A stretch of 64,000 nucleotides of DNA from Zelonia costaricensis (lineage: Eukaryota; Euglenozoa; Kinetoplastea; Trypanosomatida; Trypanosomatidae): positions 28,301 to 92,300 of the forward strand of contig JASAOO010003521.1 in assembly GCA_030849075.1 (NCBI GenBank), in the 5' to 3' direction. A program made the translations under genes and the position numbers. The notes under the pieces were generated by a model. That model had not been told where the DNA came from, searched no databases, and worked only from the letters and a program-made list of their open reading frames with translations. Shown here piece after piece: positions 48,080 to 59,600 of the stretch. Within the stretch, counting starts at the first letter, position 1, and every line of letters starts with the position of its first letter.

Positions 48080-50245
48080 GGCTGCACGAACGCCGAGCGG
48101 GGGGGGGGGAGGTACGTCTGCGCGTTGCCTTCGAAGAGTTCCGGCAGAGTATGAGAGACGGCGATTGGGCTGGAGGACAAGTGGGGGAGGTTTCGACTGT
48201 GGCGGCGTCGTCGCGTAGTGAGGGGGGTGCCGACCGATGGGCCAGACCAGAGGAGAAGCGCGAAGAACGGGCTTCCCTGATAGAGCTGCACCCTCGAGCA
48301 CACACACACACACGCTGCACACACGCCCTTCCCGCCACCACACGGCCTAAGCAATACGTACAGAGGTAGGTGAAGCGATACACACAAGAGATGAAGGAAA
48401 CCAACAAGATCAACACTGAAGGGAGACGGGGCAGAGACGAGAATACACGTGAAGAGTGCTACAGGGACTTTGCTGGGCGCCGCTGGCGTTGTTGGTGCCG
48501 GGAGGGGGAGGGGGGAGGGACTGTGCCACGTCGTCCGCCGCAGCAGCCGTGTGGCACACGCACAACACGTGTGCACGCACAGGAGTTCACTGCGGCTCTG
48601 GTTAACCCCCCACACACGCACACCCCGAGGGTGATAGGGCGTAGATCGAGCGTCGGTGTGTGTGTGTGTGTGTGTGTGCTCGCGCGAGGGCAAGAGAAGA
48701 TGGCAGACGACCGTGGAGGGAGGGACTACGGGGATCGACTGTGGCCTCCCCGTGCGGTGCGGTGCCTACGGTACAAGGTGGTGTTGGGGGGAGTGACGAG
48801 GGAGAAGAGAAACGAAGAGAGAAACACGATGTGGGCTTAGCTGGCTGGCGCGTGCGTGCGTCCCTGTGCGTGTGCAGAGGGGTGAGGGGGGGAGGAAGGG
48901 AAGGGAAGGGAGGGGAGTGGGGCGTACTGGACGTGAATACACGCGGCTGACCGTCTGTCTGCGTGCGTGTGCGTCTCTCAGCCGTGAGCGACGAGGCGGT
49001 CGTGGTGGACGGGGTGGAGACCGATCGATTGGGGAGGAGGGGGGAGGGAGCGGCACGTCCGCGTTGAAAGCGCAAGTCGGAAGAACTGCAGTGCGAGCTA
49101 CGAAGAGCTCGTCTCGTTCTAGAAGACGTGCGTTTGTGTGTCCGTCAGTATATGTGTGTGTGTGTGGAGGGGGGGGGGCTGGAGCGGAACGAGCGAGGCG
49201 ACCGTGCTGCTTCGGGAGAGCTTCGTCCGTTGCGGGGGTTGGGGGTGGCGGCGGTGGTGAAAGGAAGAAGGCGAGTGCAAGGTGGAGCGGCGGGAAGGGG
49301 CTGAGGGACCACGGGAGAGAGCACCGCGTCGCTTCCAGGTGGGGATTCAAGTGCTCACGATGCTGCACTGCACGTCCGCCGTCGTCGCGAGGCCGCGCGC
49401 ACACGCGCTACACGATACGCGCCATGCGGAGGGACAGACGTGACGGGGCCGCGGTGCCGCACGACGCCGCGTCTCCCAACTTCGTTTCGGGCTCGCCCAC
49501 GTCGCGTCTGTGCAACACACCGCCAGAGCACGTGCGTCATCCAGGCGACTGTGCGTGCGCGTGTGTGTAGTTACGTGTGGTGTTCAGTTCCGCCTCTACA
49601 AACACACACACACACACGCGCGGAGATGCACGCTTACTTCTCTTGTGTGGTTCTTCCAGGTCGTGGTGTTGATCGCGCAAGTCGGTGCCGCCACCCGCCA
49701 TCCGCCAACCACTCACTTCAGCTCCCGCCTCGCCCTTGCCGCTTCTCCTCCATCTGCGATAGTGGGCAGCGTCCATCAAGGTGGGCATCCCCTCGCTACC
49801 CTTCAGACGCTGGTCCGCCCCTCTCGCGTGCGTGCGCATCCACGGCGCACGAGTACGGCGGAGGAGAAGGGCCATCGTCAAGTGGGTAGTTGGGTGGAGG
49901 GGGCGGAGCCGGAGAAGTTCTCGTCAGCTACGCCGGGATGGGAGGCCCACACTCCGTGATAAAGCACAACATAAACACACACACACACACACACAAACAC
50001 ACAGCGGCACTGGAAGCGCCTCCGCTGCTGGGGTGTTGCGGCGTATTTGTGTGGGGAGGAGGAGCCACTGGAGCTCGTCGTCGCTTCTTTCGCGATGGCG
50101 CTCGTGTCGCGCCCTTGCTGCTCTCGTGCCGTACGTCGGCTGTCTGCAGCCCGGGGGGTCCAGACATCAACACACACATGCATGCACATCGATGCCCATC
50201 TCACCAGTTTTACCGCCGCACTGGCCCCCCCCTCCATTTCTAGGC
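48080..50245 (-). other. Longest intergenic region, between CRK2-like kinase and MSP-domain gene
   Basis: 2.17 kb without a convincing gene, the largest gap here. On the + strand: G11 at about 48099-48109, CA repeat at 48299-48313, G-rich patch at 48503-48516, GT repeat at 48656-48679, G-rich patches near 48885-48920 and 49020-49050, GT repeat at about 49150-49166 with a G10 run at 49169-49178, CA repeat at about 49601-49619, CA repeat at 49976-49994, and C8 at about 50225-50232 beside the kinase stop. A 114-codon frame at 49537-49881 on the minus strand begins without ATG and ends in repeat translation; it was not accepted. A small gene or stable ncRNA here cannot be excluded. Confidence 0.45.
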
Positions 50246-51256
50246 TCATGCCTCCTGCTGCAGCCGCGCCTCGCACGCATCCCGCACGTCGTCGAAGAAG
50301 GGGTGATGCATCGACTGCAGCGCGGTGATGCGGCGCTGCGGGTCGTAGCGCAGCATCGCCTTGAGCAGTGCGATGCCGTCCGGCTCCAGCGTCGGGATGT
50401 GCTCCTCCAGCGACTTGGCCGGCCAGTTCGGGAACTGCGTGTTGTAGTGCGGCAGCCGCGACACCCCCGGCCACGTTCGCTCGTTCGGCGTTCCCATCAG
50501 CCCGAAGATCGTGATGAGCTGCGAGTACTCGCCCTCACCGGCAAAGAGCGGGCGTCGCATCGCCAGCTCGGCCATGACGCAGCCCATCGACCACATGTCC
50601 ACCGCGGGCAGGTAGTAGCGGTCCCCGAGCAGCACCTCTGGGGCGCGGTAGAAGAGGGTGGCGATGCGGTACGTGTAGCTCTGCAGCGCCAGCCCAAACG
50701 CGCGGCCCATGCCGAAGTCGGCCAGCTTCACGGTCCGCTCGTCCGCGCTGACGAGGATGTTGCCAGGCTTGATGTCGCGGTGGACTACGCGGCGGCTGTG
50801 GCAGGCGTGCAGGGCGCTCAGCAGCTGGTACATCATGTGCTTCAGCTTCGGCCCGAGAATGGGGGTCTGCCGCGTGCTGAGCACCGTGCGCAGGTCCTTC
50901 TCCATGCGCTCGAACACGATGCACAGCTTGTTCTCCTCCGTGAAGAGGTCGAGCAGGCGCACCACGTTCGGGTGCCGGATTTCCTTCAGCAGCGACACCT
51001 CGCGGATAGAGGAGACAGATAAGCCCTCCTCGCTGGAGTTCCACTGGCTCGTCTTGATGGCCACCGTGCCGCCCTCGACGAGGTCGGTGCACAGGAACAC
51101 CTTGCCGTACGAGCCCTCGCCGACCTTGTGCTTCCGCTCGTACCGCTTGAAGCCGGTGGGGCGCGCGAGGGCCACGTTGCCGCCGCCACCGCCGCCGCGG
51201 CCCGCGTCGGCGGACGCGAGCGCCGATGGGGGCACCGTGGCAACCGCAATCGGCAT
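50246..51256 (-). CDS. CRK2: Cyclin-dependent kinase, probable CRK2
   Basis: 336 residues, start ATG at 51256-51254 (MPIAVATVPP); a GTG 55 codons upstream was not used. A complete protein kinase domain follows a ~35-residue Gly/Ala leader: glycine loop GEGSYGKV at 46-53, VAIK Lys68, cyclin-binding helix SSIREVSLLKE at 82-92 (the PSTAIRE position), catalytic HRDIKPGN with Asp161, DFG at 180-182, and an activation loop with Thr195 in SYTYRIATLFYRAPE at the place of CDK2 Thr160. All key residues are present, so an active Ser/Thr kinase is expected. It belongs to the CDK/CRK family, which needs a cyclin partner; CRK2 is favoured by gene order relative to the nitroreductase (ten genes between them, as I recall for Leishmania chromosome 5). 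CRK1, 3, 4 or 6 are less likely but not ruled out from sequence alone. Confidence 0.82.
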   Translation of the reverse strand: MPIAVATVPPSALASADAGRGGGGGGNVALARPTGFKRYERKHKVGEGSYGKVFLCTDLVEGGTVAIKTSQWNSSEEGLSVSSIREVSLLKEIRHPNVVRLLDLFTEENKLCIVFERMEKDLRTVLSTRQTPILGPKLKHMMYQLLSALHACHSRRVVHRDIKPGNILVSADERTVKLADFGMGRAFGLALQSYTYRIATLFYRAPEVLLGDRYYLPAVDMWSMGCVMAELAMRRPLFAGEGEYSQLITIFGLMGTPNERTWPGVSRLPHYNTQFPNWPAKSLEEHIPTLEPDGIALLKAMLRYDPQRRITALQSMHHPFFDDVRDACEARLQQEA

Positions 51257-52366
51257 CACGCTTGAGATGTGTGTATGTGTGTCTGTGTTTGTGTGTGCGT
51301 GTTGGGGACGAGATGGGAAGCAAGGCTGCCTAGCCGTCGTGCTCTCAGCGAAGAGCTCTTCGGGAGTTTGTATCAGCACGACACACACACACACACGCAC
51401 GCCTCGATCGTCTGCTTCCACAACTTCGCTTCCGTCGTGTTCTTCTTTGCGGTGTTCTGATGAGTTCTATGGGTGACGCCGGCGTCGCGCTGCGAGGATG
51501 TGGAGAGCGGCGGCGGGCTTGCAGAAAAGGGGGAGAGAGAGGCACGTGTGCGGGTCGATCCAGGCGGCGTCTATGAGTTGGCGCAGCAAGCGGTGCGACT
51601 GTGGATGTCGCCCTTCGATGTCGAGCTCCTCTCTTCAAACGTTGGTGGATGAAGGGAAAGGGGTGGGGTGGGCCGATGTCGGGGATGAGCTGGGTAGTAC
51701 GCGAACGGCGCCGCGTGGGAGCTGACGACGAGGGGGTGGCGTGCGTCGCTTGCGTCTCTGTGTGTGTGTGTGTGTTGGGGGGGAGGGGGGAGGGGGGAGA
51801 GAGAGGGAAGGTGGGTGTGATGCCGTCGTCGCCTCCAACAAGGGAACCCTACCGAGAGGGAGAGCGTGGCGCACACACGCACACACGCACGCACACACAG
51901 ACACTCGAAGGGAGAGTGTGTCCGACCGACGGCGGCGGGGGTGCAGTGGGAGGGAGGGAGGTACAGCACGCATGAGGAGGAGGCAGTCAGTATGCCGGCG
52001 GTCGTGAGCAAGCTCGAAGAGGCGAGCACCACGGCGTGTGTGCACGCCTGTGTGCCTGTGTCGATGTCGATCGCGGGGGGCCAAACGCTAAGCTCACTCG
52101 CACACACATATACATGCGAAGCTCCAGCCCCGCGTCTATGGGGACCGTCCCGTAGCTGCCATGCTGCCATCAGCGCGTGCGGCCTTCCTTGGGGTACGAG
52201 GTTGCACAACTCGCTTGAAGCACTTGCTTCATGCGCCAGCCTCGTTTGTGTGTCGACTCTTCTTATGGCGGTGATGGACGCGATTCATCGGCGCACGGGC
52301 GTGTGCACGGCTCCTCGCACACGCCGAAACCAAACATGCCTCACAACGCCACACCCGCCGCGCGGC
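51257..52366 (-). other. Intergenic region between LSm gene and CDK
   Basis: No gene recognised. On the + strand: GT-rich repeat at about 51268-51300 directly beside the kinase start, CA repeat at about 51380-51396, GT repeat at about 51759-51775 followed by G-rich patches to 51800, CA repeats at about 51872-51902, a GT patch near 52037-52060, and a short CA repeat at about 52100-52109. On the coding strand an AG at 51284-51283 follows CCTTGCTTCCCATCTCGTCC and is a candidate splice acceptor for the kinase. Confidence 0.5.
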
Positions 52367-52756
52367 TCAGGAGGGGAGAAGCGAAATGCTGAGGATCTGC
52401 GCTCCGCGAATGAGCCGCACACTCTCCTCTGCCTCCGCAGCGTCGCCGTCGACGCGAGCGCGCTTGCGGGCCGCCTGCGGTGCCCGACCGTGCACCGTGG
52501 CCGTGCTGTTTGCCTGGACGGTGTCGGTGCTGGTCCAGTGCTGCACCAACACGTTGCACAGGTCATCGACGCTGAGCAGCGTGCCTCGCACCGTCGCCGT
52601 GCCCGCGTCCTCCTCGACGGGCACCAGTGTGATGGCGACGCGGTGGTGGATGTGCTGGGCGAGAAAGTGCAGCGGGTCGGTGGGGGCGGCCGCGCTCGCA
52701 GCGGCGCCCGACGTGCTGGGCCCCACGTCAACCGCGTGAATCTCTTCGTCAGCCAT
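52367..52756 (-). CDS. LSm (Sm-like) protein, subunit uncertain (LSm3 or LSm5)
   Basis: 129 residues, start ATG at 52756-52754 (MADEEIHAVDVGPS). The frame is open 104 codons further upstream but only through a CA-repeat leader. Sm motif 1 covers about residues 27-73: DPLHFLAQHIHHRVAITL, then GTLLSVDDLCNVLVQ with the family's 'G-x-L-x(3)-D-x(2)-x-N' pattern. Sm motif 2 is RLIRGAQILSISLL at about 114-127 and nearly ends the protein. Between them lies an insertion of about 35 residues with RKRARVDG. LSm proteins form heptameric rings: LSm2-8 on U6 snRNA in the nucleus, LSm1-7 in mRNA decay elsewhere (trypanosomatids use the LSm2-8 set for both; family knowledge). The short N-terminus and the near-terminal Sm2 suit LSm3 or LSm5. 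It is the smallest gene in the window. Confidence 0.72.
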   Translation of the reverse strand: MADEEIHAVDVGPSTSGAAASAAAPTDPLHFLAQHIHHRVAITLVPVEEDAGTATVRGTLLSVDDLCNVLVQHWTSTDTVQANSTATVHGRAPQAARKRARVDGDAAEAEESVRLIRGAQILSISLLPS

Positions 52757-53671
52757 AGGCGTCGAGGTACCGGACCCGGCGTGTGTGTGTGTGTGGATGG
52801 GTGTGGGTAAGGGTGTCTGTATGTGTGTATGGCCACGATGCAACTGTCTGCACGATAAGGCAAGCAGGGGGGTGCGCGGAAGGAAGGGGGAGGGAGGAGG
52901 TGGAGGACACAGACCAAGAGCGGTGGTGGAGCGAGGGGGAGGTGGAGAGAGGCTGCGTAGTGGAAGCCGGCGGCGTACGGGTGGTGGTGGTGGTGGTCGT
53001 GTGTGTGTCTGTGCGTGTGTGTTGATGTATGTGTATCCTTCTATCACGGAAGTGACGACCTTTGCCACCTTCCCTTCACCTCGTCTCCTAGTGGATGACG
53101 GTAGCAGTAGGCACGTTTACACACATACACACGCACACGCATGCACACAGCCGCGTCCTCACCTTCTGCAGCCTCCACACTCCACTCCGCTCTCTCGGCG
53201 ACTCTGCTGCCTCGGTGTGCTGAGACTGGCCGCAGCGGCCGAGGCGGCAGAGCTGGGGTGCGTCGGCGGTGCGCGGTGCAGTCACCGGCAAACAACACTA
53301 CGCTGCCAGTGTGTACCCAGCGGGCCATGATGCCCGGCGCGATCGACTGTGCATACGCAATTCTTGGTTCTGTCTTCTCTCACATAGTCAGCGTGCCGCT
53401 ACGCGTCAGCACGCCGCCTGCATCGGGCCCCAGGCACGCGCAAGGAGGTGGACGGGCGACGGGATGTCGCTGCCGCTGACAGAGCTACGCCGATACTACA
53501 AGTGTGTGTGTGTGTGTGTGTGTGTGTACGACCGCTCCTCACGGCCACGAGACGCGCACGTCGGTCGAAGGCAAAGTGCGCGGTCGTGCGACACCACAAG
53601 CCACGTTATCACAGAGCTCCCCGTTGGCACCGCCGCACCGCCGCACCTCCCCCCCTCCCTCCCCCGCCGCG
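52757..53671 (-). other. Intergenic region between giant coiled-coil gene and LSm gene
   Basis: No gene recognised. On the + strand: GT repeats at about 52781-52794, 52816-52830 and 53001-53023 on the LSm side, a GGT repeat at about 52981-52997, a CA-rich stretch at about 53119-53148, and a pure GT repeat at 53502-53528, 144 bp from the giant gene's stop. That last repeat has the opposite polarity to most repeats that follow a stop. Confidence 0.5.
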
Positions 53672-56600
53672 CTAGCCGGCGGTGTTCGTCGAGGCGGGGC
53701 GAAGGTACGCGGTGCCCAGCCAGCCCACCGTGTCCCCCACCAGGTCGTGCAGCACATTCGACACACACTGCTCCAACACGAGCTGCAGCAGGCCGGAGCG
53801 GCGCACGTGGATCGCCGTGGCGGCTGATAGGAAGGAGTCGTTGCGCGGGTGCAGCAGCGGGGAGAAGGCTGACGGCGACCGCACCTGGCGCGGCGACAGC
53901 GTGCCCGGCAGCGTCGGTGATGACGCCTCGAGCCCGTCGAAGCTGCCCGCCATGTCCACCAGGCGCCGCGGGCTGCTCAACGCCGCGTCTAACCCGTCCC
54001 CATCGCTGTCACCGCTGCTGCGCCGCCCAAACACGTTGTGCTCCCCGAGCGCCGTGGGCGAGTAGTGCGGGTCGGCGCGATCGCGCGGCCCGTTCGAGGC
54101 GAGCTCGACGTAGTAGTACACCAGCCGCGCCACGTCCCGCTGTCGCAGCTCCTGCGTGAAGAGCGCAACGACGTTCACCCGAGCCAGTGCATCGGCGTGG
54201 AGGCGGCTCGCGGTGCGCAGGTGATCCTGGTTCGACTGACCCTCCCCCTGCCCCAGCAGCACTCGGCGGGAGGCGTAGTCGATCAAGTCCGCGGCCACGC
54301 GCTCCGCCACGCCGCGCAGGCCCGCAGCCCAGTCCGCCGGCAGCTTGTCCGCTGCGGGTGCAGCCGCGGTGGGGCGCGGCGAGGCCGTGACCGGGCTCAG
54401 TCCCGTCAAGCCCGCGGCGAGGTTCGCCGGCTCGAGCTCACCCTCGTCGTCTCCCTCCTTCCGCTGCTGCTGCTTCTCCACCGCCGCCGCCGCCTCCCCT
54501 CCGCCCGCCGTGGCGGATGCGATGGGGAGCACCGCGGGGAAGCCGCCCTCGTCGCCTGCCAGCGACGGCGACACCACCACCGCCGCATCGGCCGCCGCGT
54601 GCTGCGAGGACGCACTCGGTGGCGGGGGCCCAAACAGGCCGGCGTCCTCGGCGCCGCTGCTCGGCAGCGTGGACACCCCTTCACATCCACCTCCACCTCC
54701 GCCCATCGCGGCACTGCCATAGCGCCGCGTGCTCGGCGACGCCGGCGCCTCCTCTGCCCCCTCTATCTCGTCCGCCAACGCGGCGCTGTCCGAAGCCGCC
54801 GTCGGGGACGCGTCGCCGGCGCCTGCCTTCTCCGCCCCTGCCGCTGCTGCGGATGGTGCTGATGCGTCGCGGGCGCCACCCATCCCCTTGCTCGAACTCT
54901 GCTCCGCTTCGACGAGGCGGCGTGCGCGGCGGTTCGCCACCGTCACGGCGCGCAGCAGCCCGACGGACAAGACCAGCGCCACCGCGCGGGTCGTGAGCGT
55001 CGCGATCGGCCCGGCAGCCAGCACGCGCGCGGCGGCGCCGCATTCGCTCGTCAGGAACCGCGCCGCGACCACGGCCAGCTCGCGGCTCGTGAGGTACCGG
55101 TTCTGCCGATGCGCGGCGGCCCTCTTCTCCGCCTCCTGCTGCCGGAGCTGCGCCACGAAGTCGCTGGGGGCCGTGACGGCCGACACGAGCGTCGTGAGGC
55201 TCGCGAGCGGCGCGGCGTGGGCGCCGGCGATGCCCTCGCCAGCCACCGCCGACGCCGCCGGCGACTTGGACGGCGACACGTGCAGTGCACCCTCGTGGGC
55301 CTCGTCCGTGGTGAAGCCGCGGCCCATCTCCGCGATGCTGCCCGCCTTCTTGTGATCGGCGTGCCCCTCCTCGAGCGACGGCGACGGCGCAGGCGGGGGC
55401 GGGTGTGGCGCGCTGGTGGTGGTGGAGCCGGTAGTGTTGTCAGCGTTCTCGTTCACAGGCGACTTCTGCGTCGCCGCCGAGATCGACGAGGACGACGAGA
55501 GCGGCACCGGCGGGGCTGCCGGTGCACCCGCCTCGCGCATCATCAGCGGTGGCGGCGCGGCCTTCGCGGACCGCACGTGCTGCAGCGGTGGTGAAAACCG
55601 CGTCGCCGGCACGGGCACGGCGGCATCACGCAGGATTACGTCCAGCAGCCGCGTGGCCGCGTCCGCGACAGATGCCGGCGTCAGCGACGCCGCCGCACTG
55701 TGCGATGGCTCGAGCGCCGGCGATGCGTTCGGTGGCGGTGCGTCGAGCTGAAAGGCACGGAGGTCGTCGGCGTCGGTGCGGGTGCTCGCCTCGAGCCCGA
55801 TCGAGATGGATAGGTTCGCTGCCGCAGCAGCCGCGTCCAGCTCGCGCGCGTGCTGCGGCGGCGATGCTGGCTGGAGCAGCTGCGGGGCGCGGGTCATGAG
55901 GACACTGGCCAGCCCGCACGACGCCTCAGTCGGCCCATCCCGCCGCCCAGCGCCGTCTTCCACTGCCGCCGCAGCATCCTCGTCATCGCCGCCCGTGGCG
56001 CTGTTCAACGAGCCACGCGGCAGCACAGGAGACAGCCCGCTGCTCTGCTGCTGCTGCAGGTGGAGGGGCAGGGGCGCGCCAGGCCCAGCAAACAATATGC
56101 ACCCGGCGTCGTCATCCTCGTCGCTGCCGCTGCCGGTGGTGTTCGCGCTCGTCGTCGGGGCCGCATCCAGCCCAGCCGTAGACAGCGGCGAGAGCCCGGC
56201 GTCGCGCAGCAGCGGGTCACCCGGCACGCGCGACCCCGTCGCCGCCAGCGCGGCACCCGGGGCGAGGGTCGAGGACGACCCCGTCTCGGTCAGCGCGCGC
56301 GCCGCTTCTTCAGACGCGAGCTCCGCGTTGGCGTGCACATCTGGCGACTCCACGGCGTACCCGGTGCTCGCCTCCGAGCCGGGCTGTCCGATGTCCGTTC
56401 CGCCAGTGCCCCCGTGACGGCGACCACCACCTCCAGCGCCGCCGCCGCGGCTACCGATGATGCCAGCAGGGTCCAGCACCGCCGGCGGCGGCGTCAGCGG
56501 CTTCGGCTGCAGGGGGCGCGGCGGCGACTGCAGCGAGCTCAGCAGCGACCCGCCCATGTCCGTCGTGGAGGTGAGGGAGAGCTCTGGGTCTCTGGTGAGG

Positions 56601-59600
56601 TGCAGCTGGCCCACACCCGCGCGCTGCCCCCACTGCCCGCCCAGGAGCGGCGTCGCGAGGCTGTCGCTCTTCGACTCTGCCACGGCCGCCACCGCCACCG
56701 CCGCCGCTGATACGGTGTCATCCTCCACCTCTGATGCCATGGGTGCGCCGCGTTCCCCGCCGCCGCCGCGGGCTCGCGATGCGACTGCGGTGGCGGCGGC
56801 ACCGATCACGTCCGTCAGCACGGCGTCCACGACGTGCGTCAAGGCCAGAGGGGAGCAGAGCTGCAACGCCGCCGCCGCACGCGCGGACTCGACGTCCGGC
56901 AACAGCGACGGTGTGCTGGCTGGGGAGGGCGAGGAGCGTGCCGCCGCGCTGTCTGCGCCGTTCGCGTCGAGGCGTGGGGGAGGCGTGCTGGATGCTGCAG
57001 AGCGTGCCGCGGCGGCGTCCGAGGTCGGTGTTGGGGCCGCATCCACAAGGGGAGCGAGGGTTGCGGTGGCAACGTTGTCTGCGTCCTGCGGTGTCGCCTC
57101 GCCGTCTCGTGCCGTGGCCTCTGCGGCGATGCGGCTTGTCTTTCCCAGCGACGCGCCCGTCGCGGTCCCCGCCGCGGCATCGGCAGCGGCCGCAGACAGC
57201 GACGTCGACGAAGAAGGCGCAGAGCCCGGCAGAGAGTCCAGGTCGTCGTCCTCCTCCTCGCCGGCGTCCTCCTCGCCCCCGCCCACCAGCGCACGCATCA
57301 TCGCCCGCTCACTGTCGCCCCGCCCCGTCAACGCGTGCGGGTGTGTCGGCGTCGTCGCCACCGCTGTCAGGTGTGACTCGGCAGCGTCGTGGAGGCACTC
57401 CAGCAGCAGCACCTCACTCAGCGCCGCGATCTGCCCACACGCAGCGCTCGACTCGGACTCCAACGTCGCCTGCTTCTCCAGCTGACGCTGCAGCTCCTCT
57501 TGCTGCTCCTGCTGCTGCTGCTGCTGACGTCGTTGCTGCTCCTGCTGCTGCCTTGCCTGCTCGGCGCGCAGCTGCTCGGCAGCCCGGCGCTCCTCACGCT
57601 GGCGAAGCGCGTCGGCGGCGGTTGCGGCCGCCATGCACAAGCTCCCCAGCGAACTCTCCCCCTCGCGCTGCACCACCGCGCGCGCGCTCGCCTCCTCGCG
57701 GGCGAGGGCCTCACACGCCTCCGCCCTGGCAGCAGCCGCCTGCTGCTGCTGCTGCTGCCGCAGCTCCGTCGACGCCGCAGAGGCCGCCTCTGCCACCCAC
57801 GCGTCCACCACCGCCGCGGACACACGTGCGAGTGCCGCGCACTGCAGTGCCGTCGCCTTCGCGGCGGCCGCCGCGGCGAGGAGTGCAACGTGGGCCGCCG
57901 CCCTCTTCTTCTCCTCCTCCGCTCGGACCTCTTTGGCTTCTCGCTCCGCTTGGGCATCCGCAGCGGCGGCCTTGGCGGCCTCAGCACGCTGACGAGCGCG
58001 AAGTTTTTCTTCTTCCGCTGCTGCTGCTGCTGCTGCATCAGCGGCGGCGGACGCGGCGGCCTCCGCCTCGGCGCGGAGACGGGCCGCGGCGGCCTTCGTC
58101 TTCTCCTCCTGCGCCACGCGCTCTGTTGCTTCTCGCAGCGCGAGCGCCGACCTGTCCTCTTCTGCGCCGGACAGCAGCACCGCGCGTGTGTCGTGTTCCG
58201 CGTCCTGCAGCGCGACGCGTTCCATCGCTTGTGCAGCTCGCCACGCCTTCACAGCCCGCTCTCGCTCCTGTGCTGCCGCTGCTGCTTCTTGTGCTTTCAC
58301 CGCCTCCGCCGCGTCGCGCAGCAACGCCGTCAACACGTGATGGGCCACCGCATCGACGGCGGCCACCGCATGCGCCGTGGACTCACGCTGCAGCCGCTGC
58401 TCCTCGGCTCGCAGGTTGACCTCGTGTGCCGCCTCTGCCATCACCACCGTCGCACCAGCATCCGCCGCCTCGCTGGGGTCGGCGGAGCGGGAGGCGCTCG
58501 CGGCGGGACTCAGAGAGCTGCGCGGCACGGACGCCCCCTCCACAGGGGCAGTGCCCGCCTGCTCGGTGAAGGCGCCTTTGCCTTCCGCCACCTCGGCCTC
58601 AATGCCCGAAGAAATCGACAGCGCCGGTGATGGCGATGCGCGGCGTGCAGCGACCCCAGCAGCGAGCGCCGCCTCGCCCGTCCACTCCGCCACAAGAGCC
58701 GCGGCGAGGGACGCCACAGCCGCCACACCACGCGACGCTGCGGCCGCCTGGCGTTCCGCGTCGGCCTTCGCCTTCGCCATCTCCGCCGCCACGCACTCTC
58801 GAGCAGCGGCCTCGAGTGCCTCTGCCGCTGCGTCACGCTGCTGTTGCTGTTGCTGCAGCCGCTCGCGCTCAGCGGCCGCTTCCCGCTCCGCATCTGCGGC
58901 ACGCTGCCGACGCACCTCCTCCTCGGCCCTCTTGGCAGCCTCGGCTGCTGCGGCTGACGCGCGTGCGGCTGCCACTTGTGCGGCTTGCTCCCCCGCCACG
59001 CGCTCAGCACGGTCGAGCGCGGCGCGACTGCGCGCTTCGTCCGCCGCGACGTCGTGGCGGCCAGCAGCCGCGTCGACGAAGAGGTCGAGCGTCGCTTGCA
59101 CGTGACGCCGCGCCGAGACCTCCGACGTCATCGCAGAGCCCCACGCATCGGTAGCGGCGCGCACCACGGCAGCACGCGCGGAGGCCTCCGCGATCTCCAG
59201 GTTCTCCACCGCGGCGGCGCGACGACGGGCAGCAGCAGCAGCAGCAGCAGCGGCGTCAGCCTCTGCGCGGTGGCGCTGCTCCGCCTCAGCCTTCGCCGCT
59301 GCTGCTGCCTCAGCCGCCGCCAGCGCTTGTGCCTTCACGCGCTCCTCCTCAGCTGCGGCTGCGGCTGCGGCTGCGGCTACGGCCTGTCTTTCCGCTTCGT
59401 CACGTTCCGCCGCCTCGCGTGCGGCGGCGTCTGCCCGCGCACGGGCACGCTCCTGCTCCTGCCGAAGCCGCTGTTGCTGCTGCTCGTGTTGCTGCCGCTC
59501 CTCCGCCGCGACTCGTGAGGCCTCTGCGGCGGCGGCGGCGGCGGCAGCCACCGCGGCCCGTGCGACGGCCTCCTGCACGTCATCCTCGTCGGCGACGTCT

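Noticed and set aside
49537..49881. 114-codon minus-strand frame in the largest gap
   Set aside because: No recognisable domain, ends in Cys-Val repeat translation, and overlaps a CA/GT tract.
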